Shown here in pieces: positions 22,082 to 37,338 of a stretch of DNA of 64,000 bases. Below the pieces are notes generated by a model. That model did not search any database. It saw nothing but the letters and a program-made list of their open reading frames with translations, and was not told where the DNA came from. The stretch is from Dacryopinax spathularia (lineage: Eukaryota; Basidiomycota; Dacrymycetes; Dacrymycetales; Dacrymycetaceae): assembly GCA_037974965.1 (NCBI GenBank), contig JBBPFI010000012.1, forward strand, positions 1 through 64,000. Reading direction: 5' to 3'. The position numbers and the translations under genes were made by a program. Position 1 is the first letter of the stretch; every line of letters starts with the position of its first letter.

Positions 22082-23074
22082 CTATTGGTCCTTCTTCAGC
22101 TCTTTCATCGCACTGATCATCAACCTCTCCGCCAATCTCTCCCCAATCATTCTCACTATAGCGCCTTGCACGCCATGTACCATCCAGGGGAAGACCGTTC
22201 TCCTCCTTACCCCAACGACACGCACCAAGCTCTTGGCATACGCTTCGGATGACGGCACGCTCCAGCCAGTGCGCTTGATAACTCCGGATGAGTTCATGAC
22301 TGTCGCTGTCTGGAGGTAGTGGAACTTGATTTTGGAGTGCACGATGAGTCGCTCGTCAACATCAAGTGCGTGGATGAACCGGTCGAGGAAGGCCTTGCTC
22401 GATGCGTAGGCAGCAAAATGAGGCGGGGGAATTTCGCCGGCCATGCTGCCAACCGTGAGGACCAGTGTAGGACGATTCAGGGCGCGCAGTTGGGGAAGGA
22501 GGGTATGTGTGAGGTGAAAAGGGAAGAGGGCGTTGACTTGGACGACTCGGTTGACATATTCCAGTGGTTGTTGGTCGAAGCTGCTTGATTCTGGTCAGCA
22601 AGAGGCGATACAAAAGACAAGGATGGCCCACGTCTCGCTCTCAATCTTGCTCCCTCCGACATTGTTCAGCAATACGGTGATCTCCAGATCATCCCACTGC
22701 CTCTTCGCAGCCTCCCAGTCTACGTCCCTCTCCGCTGCATCCTGCACCCACAGCCTGACTTCCCTCTCACCTCCTACGATTCTGGCAAGCACCTCCTCCC
22801 TTACCCTCTCCAGTTTCTCGCGGTTCCGTCCGTGGATGATTAGGTTGAAGCCGAGTTGCCCGAATTCGATAGCCAGAGCACGGCCAATGCCGTCCGACGC
22901 GCCGGTAATGAGCGCATAACTCCGAGAGGAGTAGACATATGACCGTAGGGTCGACCTGTGGGTCGTGTATATTGACAGAAAAGAAAAGGCATCCCACAGT
23001 CTAGGCAGGACGAGAATGGCGGCGGCGATGGCGAATAAAATGGCGAGGACCGTCTCGCCCGGCGGTAAGGGCAT
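22082..23074 (-). CDS. ER 3-ketoacyl-CoA reductase-like SDR (17-beta-HSD12 family)
   Basis: Two exons (23074-22632 and 22580-22082, intron 51 nt) give 313 residues. An N-terminal membrane segment (TVLAILFAIAAAILVLPRLW) precedes the cofactor motif TGASDGIG, then LLNNVGG, TVGSMAG and YASSK, the full SDR catalytic set. The order and the hydrophobic N-terminus fit the Ifa38/HSD17B12 family, which reduces 3-ketoacyl-CoA in very-long-chain fatty-acid elongation at the ER. The protein is somewhat shorter than yeast Ifa38 and ends in KELKKDQ. The terminal Lys residues could act in ER retention, but that is a guess. A paralogue with another lipid substrate is possible. Confidence 0.85.
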
Positions 23075-23993
23075 GATGGTCGTTCACTCCACACCTCACT
23101 TCGGGTCCAGCCCTCGGTGAAACCGAGCTGAAGGGGCAGATAAGCGGCGATTCCAAGGGGGTTTCCAATTACCCCTCCCCCACCCGGGGGAATATAATAC
23201 AGTCCGTCCGAGGGGGGTGATCATACGCAGTCCTTCCCATCGGTTGTAAGCCCCTGAATCTTCTTTATGAGGGTCCAGTCCAGATCAGCACGGGCACACG
23301 AGGGTGACAGGGTCCATTATCGGGTGAGGAGAAGCATGTCTGACATACTTCGGTTGCGTGCCGGCGGTCGATGGGCTTCGATGGTGGAAGTACGAAGTAG
23401 CAACGAGCAGATGGACCGGGGCAGACGTCGTGTGCTGCACGGCCGCCGAGGTTGACGATGCTTCATCAATGCATGACGCGTCGCGAGGCTTGTGGTCACA
23501 CGGTCTCGCTCAATGGAGGATGCCTTTTGACCAGGGATGAGCTTTTGACGGTCGCTACCGAGACTTGTGTTGATAGAGACGGCAGCGAGTGCCCTCCTAG
23601 GGGTGCCAAGGGAAGTGTCCATATCGCGGTCAGGGACGAGAGTATCATTAGTGAATAAGATGTTGCGGGAGCGAGTTGTAGTCAAATGCCAGGTACGAGC
23701 CGAGGGATATTCTTGCTGGTACTATCAGGATGTGGAGGATGTTGAAGCCTGGCTGGGAAGATGGAAGGTGAGATCGCGATGGGAACACCGACAATCGGCG
23801 ATATCCGGTCGATCCATCCAAAGCGCCGATGAGCGTGATTGTCCGGCTCCCGGTGAAGAGGCTGTAAGTGCTTCCGCTCACCGGATCAAAGGTGGGGAAG
23901 GCGTGAAGGGCCGAGCTCGACACCGTGCTTGACGTCGTGCTCGTCTTCACCTTCTCGCTGTTACTGTGCTCGTCTCCCGAGTAAACTGCGACG
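23075..23993. other. intergenic region between divergent reductase and ETF beta genes
   Basis: 919 bases that should carry both promoters. An open minus-strand frame at about 23648-24040 (ending SYLAFDYNSLPQHLIH) overlaps the ETF beta start. It has no recognisable domain, and I do not call it. A C-rich patch (ccccctcccccacccggggg) lies near 23174. Confidence 0.4.
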
Positions 23994-25105
23994 ATGAGGC
24001 CGACACCACGAAACCTCCTCCGCATCCTTGTTCCTGTCAAGCGGTTCGTCTGCCTTGTTCTGCCGCTCTCCGTAGTGTTTCCTGACGTGTTTGGATGCAG
24101 GTGTGTCGACTATGCAGTCAAGATCCGCGTCAACGCGCAACAAACGGGAGTGGAGACAAACGTAAAGCATTCCATGGTATGCCGTGCACTGCTGCCCCGT
24201 TTCAGAGCTAACACTGTATAGAACCCGTTCGACGAGATCGGTATGCGTGTTCTCTGGCCTCATCTGCGCCGCGCGTACTAAACCCCTCTGTAGCGGTGGA
24301 AGAAGCCGTCCGCCTACGCGAGCGACTGAAAGACGCAGTAAAGGGCATCACTGCCGTGACTGTCGGTCCATCGAAGGCACAAGAAACGCTTCGCACTGCC
24401 CTAGCGATGGGCGCAGACGACGCAGTCCATGTCGAAGTTCCCGAGAACACGACCGTCGAGCCCCTTGCCGTAGCCAAAGTCCTCCGCGCCGTCATCGACA
24501 AGAAAGGCCCTTACGACCTAGTGCTGATGGGCAAGCAGGCGATAGACGACGATGCTGGCCAGACGGGGCAGATGCTTGCGGGCTTGCTGGGGTGGGGGCA
24601 GGCCACGTTTGCCAGTAAGGTGGATGTTAAGCCGGATGAGGGGAGCGCAGAGGTCACGAGGGAGATTGATGGTGGCCTTGAAGCTGTGCGGGTGAAGCTT
24701 CCAGCGGTCATCACTGCCGATCTCCGGTGAGTAAAGGTGCATATATGCGTAGATGCGCTTGACTAACACCGGTACAGGTTGAACGGTATGCGTGATACTG
24801 GCTAGTCTTGCTGGCGCCCATGCTGAAGTTGCGTAGAACCGCGATATGCCTCTCTACCAAATATCATGAAGGCGAAGAAGAAGCCATTGGAGAAGATGAC
24901 ACCACAAGATCTGGGCGTTGACATCACACCTCGGCTGCAAGTACTGAAGGTCACTGAGCCACCGAAGCGCGTAGGCGGGCAGAAGGTGAGCTCTCTTCCC
25001 TTTACCTGTGAAACGGGACGGTGTGTTGATATGACGTAGGTTGCGAACGTGGATGAGTTCATCGAGCGGCTGAAGGAGAAGGGCGTCCTTCCTGGGCCGG
25101 CGTAA
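23994..25105 (+). CDS. CIR1: electron transfer flavoprotein beta subunit
   Basis: Seven exons (23994-24043, 24101-24176, 24222-24240, 24294-24726, 24778-24785, 24837-24985, 25040-25105) sum to 801 nt, 266 residues. All junctions close in phase and match the conserved ETFB sequence: [54 protein letters not shown], and [22 protein letters not shown] beta binds AMP and, with the alpha subunit, passes electrons from acyl-CoA dehydrogenases to ETF-ubiquinone oxidoreductase in the mitochondrial matrix. Two exons are tiny: 19 nt (NPFDEI) and 8 nt (in RLNE). Intron 24727-24777 carries the gcatatatgcg motif. The gene converges on alcohol dehydrogenase 1. Confidence 0.96.
24778..24785 (+). other. 8-nt microexon of the ETF beta gene
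   Basis: GTTGAACG lies between an acceptor (ggtacag) and a donor (gtatgc). It supplies the third base of Arg, all of Leu and Asn, and the first base of Glu in the invariant RLNEPRYA motif. Without it the frame is lost. Confidence 0.9.
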
Positions 25106-25370
25106 GTGGACAGCAGGAATTTGTACACAACTACAGGATACAGTTCTTGGACGCGGACTCACGCGTAATGCAATTGTATCAATTTCTCACTCAATAGGCG
25201 TCGTCGACTGAACCAGGGGCAAACGCTATCTTCCATCACCGTTGCGGTCTGCACTGGATCATAAACATCCCGGCCGCAGTTCTTAACTGGTCCTATTGAT
25301 ATGACTACTCTATCTGAAGCAGCTCCCTTCAACCCTCAGATCGTTTTCTCGCTTCTCTCGCGCTCGCGCC

Positions 25371-26836
25371 TTACAGCAGATCCTGTGTCAAGACAAACCG
25401 GTACCTTACATCGTTCCTGTACAGCCTCTCCACGGCCTCGCTCGCCTTGCTCATCGGTAATTCTAGTGGTGTCTAGGTCAGCGGCACGTTCTGGCAGGAT
25501 AGGTGGAAACGCAAGCATACCTTCAATCCATGGCTTGACGCCTTTCTCGGCTGCCAGCTTGAGCATAGCGAGCGCTTCCTTCTTCGACCCAACGTGGCTA
25601 CCTCCGAAAAGCGAGCCCTATAGCAGTAGCGTGTTAATCATCCGATCTTGGATCTGGGTAGCTCGGAGCAGGACGACGTACATTGGTCTTGAACGCCATC
25701 CCGGTCAGGGCTGGGAACGGGTCGTCCGGTAGGCCTACTTGGACCAGAGGCGCATTGACCCAGAGCATGCTCAGGTAAGGGGTGATCGGGTAGTTTTCGG
25801 TCGTGTCGCGTGTCGAGATGATTAGGTGCAATTTCTGGGCGAGCGGCTTAGCGAATTCGCCGTCCTGCGCGTTTTGGTAAGCCAAAGGTAGAAGAGGTGT
25901 AGGAAGGAGGAGTACCTTGTCCGTAACGATGACGTGGTCGGCGCCCATCTTGAGGATGTCTTGCTTCTTTTCGGCGGTGTGGGTGAAAGCGTACACCTCC
26001 GCTCCGAGGGCCTTAGCGAACACTACCAATACTCGGATTAACATGGGTACACAGGTTGGAAGGAGAATCACGTACAAACCGCATAATGCCCCAACCCTCC
26101 AACGCCAATCACACCCACTCTCTTGCCAGGCCCGGCGCCGTTCCTCACCAAGGGCGAATATACTGTCAGCCCAGCGCAAAGCATGGAGGCGGCGTGCTTG
26201 GACTCGATCTCATCCGGGATGGGGAAGACGTAGCGCTCATGCGCGCGGATGGCGGTTGAGTATCCTCCTTGGGTCTTGACGCCATCTGGGTACTCGGCGT
26301 TGTATGTGTCGATCTACCGTCCTTCGCGTCAGCATTGCTCATCTGCCGGGAAACGGCTCGACGTACGCCTTTCAGGCAATACTGCTCATTATCCGTCTCG
26401 CATGCCTCGCAAGCCAAGCAAGAGCCGATTTGAGCGCCCACGCCAACACGGTCGCCGACTTTGATATCCTTCACCGCTGATCCCACTCGGGTAGCGAATC
26501 CGACTATCTCATGCCCTACTACGAGAGGAGGCTCGATCGAACCCCAGCCGGAGGTGATGGTATGCACGTCAGAGCCGCATACACTGGGGCGGATCGTCAA
26601 TATTGCTCTGGCATAAGAAGACAAGAGGGCGAACGCACCCGCAGTGTGTGATAGCGATCTCAACATCGGTGTCTTGGAAGTTCTTGGGCTGGAAGTCCAC
26701 CACCTGGAACTGGCTCTATAGAGGCATTCAGAACGAGTTGTCGGCCAAAACAGAGGGAGATACGTACCCAAGCCTTGGGGTTAGTCACAGCATATCCTCT
26801 GAAAGGAACTTGCTTGGTGCCGTTGACGGTGGACAT
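25371..26836 (-). CDS. zinc alcohol dehydrogenase 1, Adh6/CAD family
   Basis: Eight exons (26836-26768, 26715-26639, 26583-26367, 26313-26076, 26022-25916, 25864-25682, 25617-25521, 25462-25371) total 1080 nt, 359 residues. A catalytic-zinc loop (THCGVCGSDVHTITSGWG), GHEIVG, a four-Cys structural-zinc lobe (GSCLACEACETDNEQYC) and the Rossmann motif GVGGLGHYAV are all intact. This fits the NADP-dependent cinnamyl-alcohol dehydrogenase/Adh6-7 family, which interconverts aromatic or branched aldehydes and alcohols in the cytosol. It is closely similar to the gene at 51269-52699, with the same intron positions and phases. The upstream region is shared with SKI2. Confidence 0.94.
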
Positions 26837-27650
26837 GGCTGGTATTCCGATTGTATCGTTAAGGAGTGAAGTTGCAACAGAGAGGCGACATCGAGTCTGG
26901 CCTCCTCTCATGCATGTTAAATATGATTTCGAGCAGGGACTTTGCGCAAGGAGGATGACGTCGAGCAAAAGTGATGCATGTTCCCAGAGGCGCCGTCTTC
27001 TGCTCGCCGCCGGCAAGGAGGTGGATCAGAATTGTAGAAGAAGCTCGGCTTGAGGCTTGCGGTGCCGCTTCTCCGAAGACAATGTAGGAGTCTAGCCCTA
27101 ATCGAAATACCGTGTTCCCGCTATCTGGTGAATCGGGCAGAGCCGGAAAAGACATGACAACATCGATCCCAGAATATCGGCACCATCCAAAGATTGATCA
27201 CGGAGATAAGCAGTCTCAAGAAGGCGCAACATGCCCTGCTAGTAGCTCAGGTTGCAGCTCTAGACTTCTGACGTGGTGAAAGAAGAAGGTAGCCGCTCCA
27301 CGAGGTGGTGGTGTGATGTGCTGCAGAAACCATACGCAGGATGACGTTGAGGACTGTAGTAGTCCAGACTGGCCCTCGAATACCAGTGGAGCAAGCCATC
27401 TATTCCTGGACGACGTCTATCGGCCAAAAGGTGGGACGTCCGTACCTCCGTGGCTTCGGCATACATAGCACCGTAGGAAACACAGAAAGGCAACGAGCCC
27501 AAGCGCACGGCGAGCCCAGATGACGTTGCATGCCGGAATAGACGCCGGATAATCAGAAGCATGCGGCTAGTACGAGTAGGACCCTGATCGGCACACAGAC
27601 TGCCAAACCTGCCCATATTCCAATTCGGTCTCGTCCACCAGCGGCAAATA
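26837..27650. promoter_or_regulatory. divergent region, alcohol dehydrogenase 1 / SKI2
   Basis: 814 bases between two divergent starts. No coding feature with a motif is seen. Confidence 0.4.
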
Positions 27651-30600
27651 ATGGACACGGCACTAACGAAAGAAACTTCGGAGCTCATACTCCTTCTTTC
27701 AAATCCGGAAGATGTCAGCCCAGAAACAAGAGAAGAGCTCCTGGCCCAACTGGGCGTCGGCCGTGTGCCACCGAGGGAGAAGCTGCTCCAGGCGCTTGAG
27801 GAACGTCTGCTATTGCCAAAGCCTACTTTACCAGAACATTGGTTGGCTACATATCAGCTGTACGTACGTCCTTGTTTACAACCTTGGTGAAAGCTGAAAG
27901 TGAATCAAGGCATTGGGAACATGAGACGTGCATACCTTCTCTGCTCGAGGTTAAGCCTTCTCCCGCACCCTCGAGGCTCGAGTTTGTCAGATCTGGTCTG
28001 GAAGGCCGAGTGACCGGTTACAAAGAGGTGCGTATTTCCTTCCATCCTGATTACCTGCATTGGGGTTAACCTACATCTCACCAGGTCCCAATATCTAAAG
28101 AACATGCCACAGCGTTCACTTCGACCTCGCTACTACGAGCACCAGGAAAGGCAACCGACTTCGTCCGTGGCAAATCAAGCTACGTGCCCTTCCTCCCTGG
28201 AGGACTCGAGGAAATCCTAGGAGATGGGGTGGACCTGCCTGCATTGGAGGCCGAGGAGGGTGCCAGTGAGCCTTCTACTCTGATGCCTGCTAAGGATATG
28301 GTGCTAACTCATATAGGTAAAGGGCTGTTAACCATTCCGCCTGGGTTTATGAGAGGCTTGCGGCTCCCGGGTGACGAGATAGAGGAGGAAGAGGAGATTG
28401 TTTCGCTTGGATCCAGCTATGCGCCAGAGTTGAAACAGGACATCAATGTGGGTGCTTGTTCTGTGCATTTGAGCATGGGCGCTTATTTTCCAATAGGGTA
28501 TGCCGAACGGGAAGCATGAGAATGGAACACCCATCACTGGAGTAGGGCTCGAGAGCGAGATAGACGATCTTCTACCTGCGGACGTTAGTCCACCTCTAGT
28601 GAATTCCTTACATGGTACTGAGTGTCGTCGTAGCGTGTCCAGATCGCCCCTGTTGCTGGGCGACCTACAACTCGCCGAACTACGGCAGTCAAACGCGAAT
28701 GGGCACATGTAGTCGATGTCAACCAACAACTTCTGAACTTCGACGAGCTCGTGCCCGATCCTGCGCGCAAATACCCCTTCGAGCTCGATACTTTCCAGAA
28801 AGAGGCCGTCTACCATCTGGAGATGGGCGACAGTGTCTTCGTCGCTGCGCACACATCAGCGGGCAAGACCGTCGTGGCGGAGTACGCGATCGCCCTCGCC
28901 GCACGGCACATGACACGCGCCATCTACACCTCGCCCATCAAAGCGCTCTCCAACCAGAAATTCAGGGACTTCAAGCAGACGTTCGACCCCAGCACCGTGG
29001 GCATCTTGACGGGCGACGTGCAGATCAACCCCGAAGGCAGCTGTCTGATAATGACGACCGAGATCCTGCGGAGTATGCTATACAAGGGGGCGGACTTGAT
29101 TAGGGATGTCGAGTTTGTGATATTTGACGAGGTGCATTACGTGAATGATGCGGAGCGGGGCGTGGTCTGGGAGGAAGTGATTATCATGCTGCCTGATCAT
29201 GTCAATATCATTCTGCTGTCGGCAACGGTGCCGAACACGAAGGAGTTTGCGGATTGGGTTGGGTGCGTCCGCTGCTGGCTTCTCTCCCTACTCTGAACTG
29301 ACTTTTGGGTAGACGAACCAAGAAGAAAGATATCTACGTGATCAGCACCCCGAAGCGGCCAGTCCCACTCGAGCACTACCTCTACGCGGGACGAGAGATG
29401 TATAAGATCGTCGACGCCAAAGGCGAATTCCTGTCCCAAGGGTACAAAGAAGCAGGCGAAGCACTTCGAAGGAAACAGGACAAGGAGCGCGAAGCAGCCG
29501 GGTTGGCACCGGTTCAGCGGGGTGGAGCTCGTGGCGGAGCGCAGAGAGGTGCGAACACCCGTGGTGGTCAGCAGGCTCGTGGTCGGGCTGCTGCTCCAGC
29601 AAGGGGACGGGGTGGCATGCCTCCTCGGTCGTTTCAGCAACAAGATCGGAACCTCTACGTTCACCTGGTCGGACATTTGCGGAAGAAAGACCTTCTTCCG
29701 GTTGTCATCTTCACTTTCTCCAAACGTCGATGCGAAGAGAATGCACAGACGCTGAGCAATACCGACCTGTGTTCGGCAGTCGAGAAGAGTGAGGTGCATG
29801 TGACGATCGAGAAGGCACTTACGAGGCTAAAGGGGAGCGATAAGCGGCTGCCGCAGATTGCACGGATGCGAGATCTGCTGGGTAGGGGGATCGGAGTGCA
29901 TCATGGTGGGCTGCTGCCGATCGTCAAGGAGGTTGTGGAGATCTTGTTTTCAAGGGGATTGGTGAAGGTCTTGTTTGCCACGGAAACATTCGCCATGGTG
30001 CGTGTCCTTCTCTGCTCTCAGTGAAGATACGGCTGATGCCGAGGGTGTAGGGCGTGAACATGCCGGCGCGCTCAGTCGTCTTCTCGGGAATCCGGAAACA
30101 CGACGGCCGGCACTTCCGCGAGCTTTTGCCAGGCGAGTACACGCAAATGTCCGGCAGAGCTGGTCGCCGTGGCTTGGATGCGACCGGCGTCGTGATCATC
30201 GTTTCGGGTGATGAACTCCCGGATGCGGCAACGCTGCATACCATGATGCTGGGTCAGCCGAGCAAGCTGCAGAGTCAGTTCCGCTTGACGTATAACATGA
30301 TCTTGAACCTGTGCGTCTGTCTTTCTACCTTGGTGATGGCATGCTCATTTTCTCCGGAACAGGTTACGAGTCGAAGCGTTGCGCGTGGAGGAGATGATCA
30401 AGCGCAGCTTCTCCGAAAACGCCTCGCAGCGACTCCTGCCAGATCAACAGCGGAAGATTCTCGATGTTGAGAAGGAGCTCAAAGCGATGCCGGCTCTCGA
30501 ATGCCCAGTGTGTTCCCCCGATATCGAGACGTTCTACGATATCTCGGCCGACCTCGTGTACTTGAACTCCCGGTTAATTGAGCTGGCTGCATCGCACTAC

Positions 30601-32121
30601 CAAGGGAGCAAGCTACTGCGCGATGGAAGGGTCGTTGTGCTCAGGAACGGGGTATGCACCTCCTAATTCGCTCGTTGCAAACGAGTGCTGACCCGCCTGT
30701 AGCACTTTAGCCAGAACCTTGCCATCCTCTTGAAACCAGTCCCCCTCCAGGTGCCGTCGACCGCAGCATCTCCCTTGACTCGGCAATATTTCTTCCTAAC
30801 GCTGGCAGATCCAGAAACAAAGTCTGGATCAAGAGGTGCGTTTACTCTTATTCGTATGCGGGCGTCGTCTGAAATTCTGGGAAGATCGCCCGTTATCGAA
30901 AGTCCCACCAAGATGGCCTCCCAACCCCTCAAAACTTTCCTCGCATACGCCCGTCTACGACCTCGTCACCGCCACCCTCGGAGAAGTCCAATTCGTGACC
31001 AACAAGCTCGTACAAGTAGACATAAACGCCATCGCCGACCAGCACAAGATCGCTCCCATGAAAGCAGCTGCAGAAGCTCTTCAGGAGATTGCGCTCGAGT
31101 GGCAAGATCTGCAGATGTTACCTGAGGTTGAGTGGGATAGGATCAAGACCCTAGACCTGCAGGATACGCTCAGGCATAGGAAGAATATGGAGCGTCTGCT
31201 AGAAGGGAAGGCGTGCGTCTTGTGTGAGGATTTCGACAAACACGTACGCCTCCCTAGTTCTAGCGCTGTGCAAACTGATCTGATGAGATGGGGTACAGTA
31301 CGATGCTCTGCATGCTGTCAAGACGCTCAAAGCTCAGATTGCAAGTCTGAAGATGGCTATCTCGGATCAGAACCTCGAACTGCTACCGGATTACGAGCAA
31401 AGGGTACAAGTGTTGAAGGACTTGAAGCTGATTGACGAGCGGTCTACCGTACTACTAAAGGGAAGGGTGGCGTGCGAAGTGGGTGTTCTGTCAAATGATG
31501 ATAAGTTGGCCACTGATATCGAGGATAGATCAACTCGGCCAATGAGCTCATCCTCACTGAGCTTATCTTGGAGAACACTCTTGCAGCTTACGAACCAGAA
31601 GAGGTTGTAGCCCTTCTGTCGGCATTCATCTTCCAGGAGAAGACCGATGTGGAGCCACAGCTGACGCCCAAGCTGGAAGAAGGGAAAACCGAGGTCGTCC
31701 GCTTGGCCGAGAGGGTGCAGAAGGTCGAGCTGGCGAACAAGGTCGCGACCGAAGACTTCGAGGGGAAGCTCAAGTTCGGTCTGATGGAAGTAGTGTACGA
31801 ATGGGCGCGGGGTATGGTACGTGTTCAATGGCTTTGTCAGCGACATGCCCGGGACTAACTGTTATGGGTAGCCATTCGAGAAGATCACTGAGTTGACCGA
31901 TGTGCCCGAGGGCACTATTGTTAGGGTCATCACGCGCTTGGATGAGACGTGTAGAGAAGTCAGAGACGCCGCGAGGGTTATTGGCGATGCGGACCTGTTC
32001 AAGAAGATGGAAGAGGCGCAGATCAAGATCAAGCGGGATAGTGCGTCCGAATCTGTTCTGCCTGTGGACGGTACTGATATCATTCTTCCTAGTTGTGTTC
32101 GCTGCGAGTCTGTATTTCTAA
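27651..32121 (+). CDS. SKI2: Ski2-type DExH RNA helicase of the Ski complex
   Basis: Fourteen exons (27651-27859, 27901-28027, 28085-28447, 28497-28614, 28689-29262, 29313-29997, 30051-30310, 30363-30651, 30703-30835, 30885-31243, 31299-31478, 31529-31816, 31872-32040, 32093-32121) total 3783 nt, 1260 residues, the usual Ski2 length. Motifs in order: AHTSAGKT (about 326-333), [38 protein letters not shown] and the end IVFAASLYF. With Ski3 and Ski8 it feeds RNA to the cytoplasmic exosome for 3'-5' decay. A Gly/Arg-rich stretch ([17 protein letters not shown]) sits between the two RecA domains at about 29518-29625. The first intron is only 41 nt. Confidence 0.96.
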
Positions 32122-32722
32122 GCAAGTTGCTCAGCATCTCCAACATGGCCGCTTATGTACCCACTACTACATGCGATACCCTGAGCAATACCATTGTAGC
32201 ATTTCTGCCTGCACTGCTGTAGTATCGCAGGCACCGGGACGGATCTCTCCCCTCGGGGCTCGGTGCACCCGAGATAGTCCGAAATCACGCGCATTAGTGG
32301 CTGTGTTCCCGCTGTCGTCACCGGCGGAAGCGGAGAGGCGGGATGCGCACCTCCAGATATGTACTTCCCGATCTGCAGCTAGCCCACCGCGAGAAGAGGG
32401 TGCCGATGTCGCCGTACGGCCGGTGGCTTCGAGTCTCTGGCAGATTCCCACCGGGTCGAATGGGTGCATCGTGCGTCCATACGCGAGCGGTGGGTGGTTG
32501 CGGGTTGGGGAGGAAAGATGCGAGGCAGCCTTCCTTCGCTCCAGACCCGATGACGGCCATAAAGTCCCGTGAATGTGACGCGAATGACGGCGCATACACA
32601 GACGTACACACACTTCTTATAAATAGCTTGTCTGCCGGTTAGACTGGACAAATTCCTACATTTCTTTATCTGCTTCATTCATTACCTCCTACTATTTCCA
32701 AAGAAACTAGAGGACCGCAAAG
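32122..32722 (+). promoter_or_regulatory. promoter region of pyruvate decarboxylase
   Basis: 601 bases between the SKI2 stop and the pyruvate decarboxylase ATG. A TATA box, TATAAATA, lies at 32618-32625, about 100 bases before the start, and is followed by a pyrimidine-rich stretch (32655-32705). This suits a strongly expressed glycolytic gene. Confidence 0.6.
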
Positions 32723-35284
<2,562 letters not shown>

Positions 35285-37338
35285 ACGTACGAAGGTAATG
35301 GACGGAGGATGATTGGTGCGGCCGCGGTTCCACAAAGAGCGGGATTCGTGATGGATGATGATGCGTGGATCAATCTGTCGTGTGGCAAGGTGCTGTATTC
35401 TAGCGGAGGAGAATTGTCCGAGTAGAAGATAGCGAATGCGTGTAAAAATGTCGTGTTGTCGGACTAGATACTTATTCACAAAGCAGAAATAAATTTTCGT
35501 CTCTTATACAGGACCTGTCGCCAGCAGACCTCAAACGAAGAACCCCGCGAGACATCCGCATGTTCGTCTTGATAGCCGGCCTTCGAGCATGCACCATTCC
35601 CAGCATCTTTACAACTCTACTGCCAGCAAGACCTTCGACTAACGCATGGTCGCATGGGAAGATCGGGCATAGGAAACCATAACACACGAACAAGAACATC
35701 ACAGGAAGCTTCGGGATGCGTGCCTTATAAAGGGCTGTGCTTTTGCATCTCATTAGATCGGGAGCCCGTCAGCGTGGAGCAGGACAAAGGCGGCCAGCTT
35801 GCTGATGCTGATGGTAGTGCGGTCAGCTGACTTGCAATCATCATTGGGCAATGTGTGCCTTTGCTATGGCGTGTGGAGTCGCATCAAATGGCGCGGTATA
35901 TATGAACTCCGGGAACTGGACCGAGCAGCGCATGTCTGCTTGGTCTGCGGGGAGATTGCGCAAGGTTATGGTGGCTGCCAGGCACGCCTTGTGCTCCCCT
36001 CCGAGTCAGTAGTCTGCCTTAAAGGAGAGGAACTGGAGGAGTGCCGATTCGCCCGCTTTCTCGAGTGTGCAGCAGAAATCCCGCATTGCTGAGGCGTGAG
36101 AAACCCGAATGAATAGACTTGCACCGCTGAGAGATGTCGTTTTTGTTCCCCCGCGATACGAGGCGGGGAAAAGGCACCGCCCATCGCTCCCGTCCAATCT
36201 TAGAGTGAGGAGAAGAGAAGAGAAGCACCAACTGAGCGACGAGCTCGGCATCTCTGGCCGGGAGCGCATTACATGAACGTTGACAGCTGAGTGGGCGCGC
36301 AAAACCTGTTACCCCGCATATCATTCCCCTCCGCCTTCAGTGCCCGAGAGGTCCCTTCCTCATCACCCGCCCCTGCCAGTCAGTAGTGCTCGCTGTCAGC
36401 CCACCCCCACTCAACGCTAGCCCAGCTGAAGGAGAAGATCGACGACCATCGACTGGACATCAACAGCTCTTACGATCCTCGTCGGAGATCCCCGGCGCCT
36501 GTTCTTCCGACGTACGATTCCGACCGGATATCCATCAGCGGGTACACGTCGCACCTTCCCACTCGGTCGGGGCAAGCAAGCGACAGCGGCGGCCGCCTCC
36601 CATTTTTCATTTTCTGCCAACTTCAACTTGTTCGCTGGCGACCTTCGAACCTCTGGTCGGTCGGTCGGTTGGTTGTACTCCCATAAGCAGCAATAGGGCT
36701 CGTGACACCCCCCATTCCCCTTCCTTCCCTTCCCTCCCCCATTTCTGCAGGCTGTCACACTCCCCCCTCGTCGCCCAGGATCTCCCTGCGCCTGCCAGCT
36801 CGTCGTCGTCCCTTACCTCCTTCGAGCATCTCTGGCTGCACTCTCACGCTCGAGATAGCCCCTTTCGACTCTCACTGGTACGCACTAGCGGGGTTCGCTC
36901 GCCCTCGCCCATCTGCTCGGTTCGGTTGGCCTTCTTACCCGACTCCCAACTCCGCCGGCTCCGACATCCCCGCGCTGACCATCGACCCGACTTCGGTGTG
37001 AAGTGGTGCGAAGGTTGCCTGCTCGTTGCTTGCCAGGTGCCTACCCACAGCCTGCTCTCATCCTTCCTCGACTCGACCCATCTCGCTCGGAGAGTGCTTG
37101 AGGGAGGGAGGACGCGCACGCCTTTGGAGTTGGGCTGTCTTTGTCTGCTCACCCCTCGCTCCTTTCAAGCCGGTCATCGCCTTTCCCGCCTTTCCCCGCT
37201 CGTCCCCACTGTCCGACCCCGCCGTACGGCCGTCAACCCCGCGAACCCCGCTTCCCTTTTCCGTCGACCTCACCCCGTCCTCCTAACACCTCATTTCTGC
37301 TGCGGGTGCAGACAGCAAGCACAAGCCAAAGCAAGAAA
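35285..37338. other. long intergenic region and leader of the transcription factor
   Basis: 2.05 kb without a supported gene. The part from about 36340 is C/T-rich and looks like a long 5' leader of the Zn2Cys6 gene. An open frame at 36386-37468 overlaps the transcription-factor start in another frame. Its Pro/Ser/Arg-rich translation is what C/T-rich DNA would give, and I do not call it a gene. Bases 35300-36300 hold nothing recognisable. Confidence 0.45.

Noticed and set aside
23648-24040. Minus-strand frame of 130 codons upstream of ETF beta
   Set aside because: It overlaps the ETF beta start, has no domain, and the next minus frame is Arg/Ser-rich noise.
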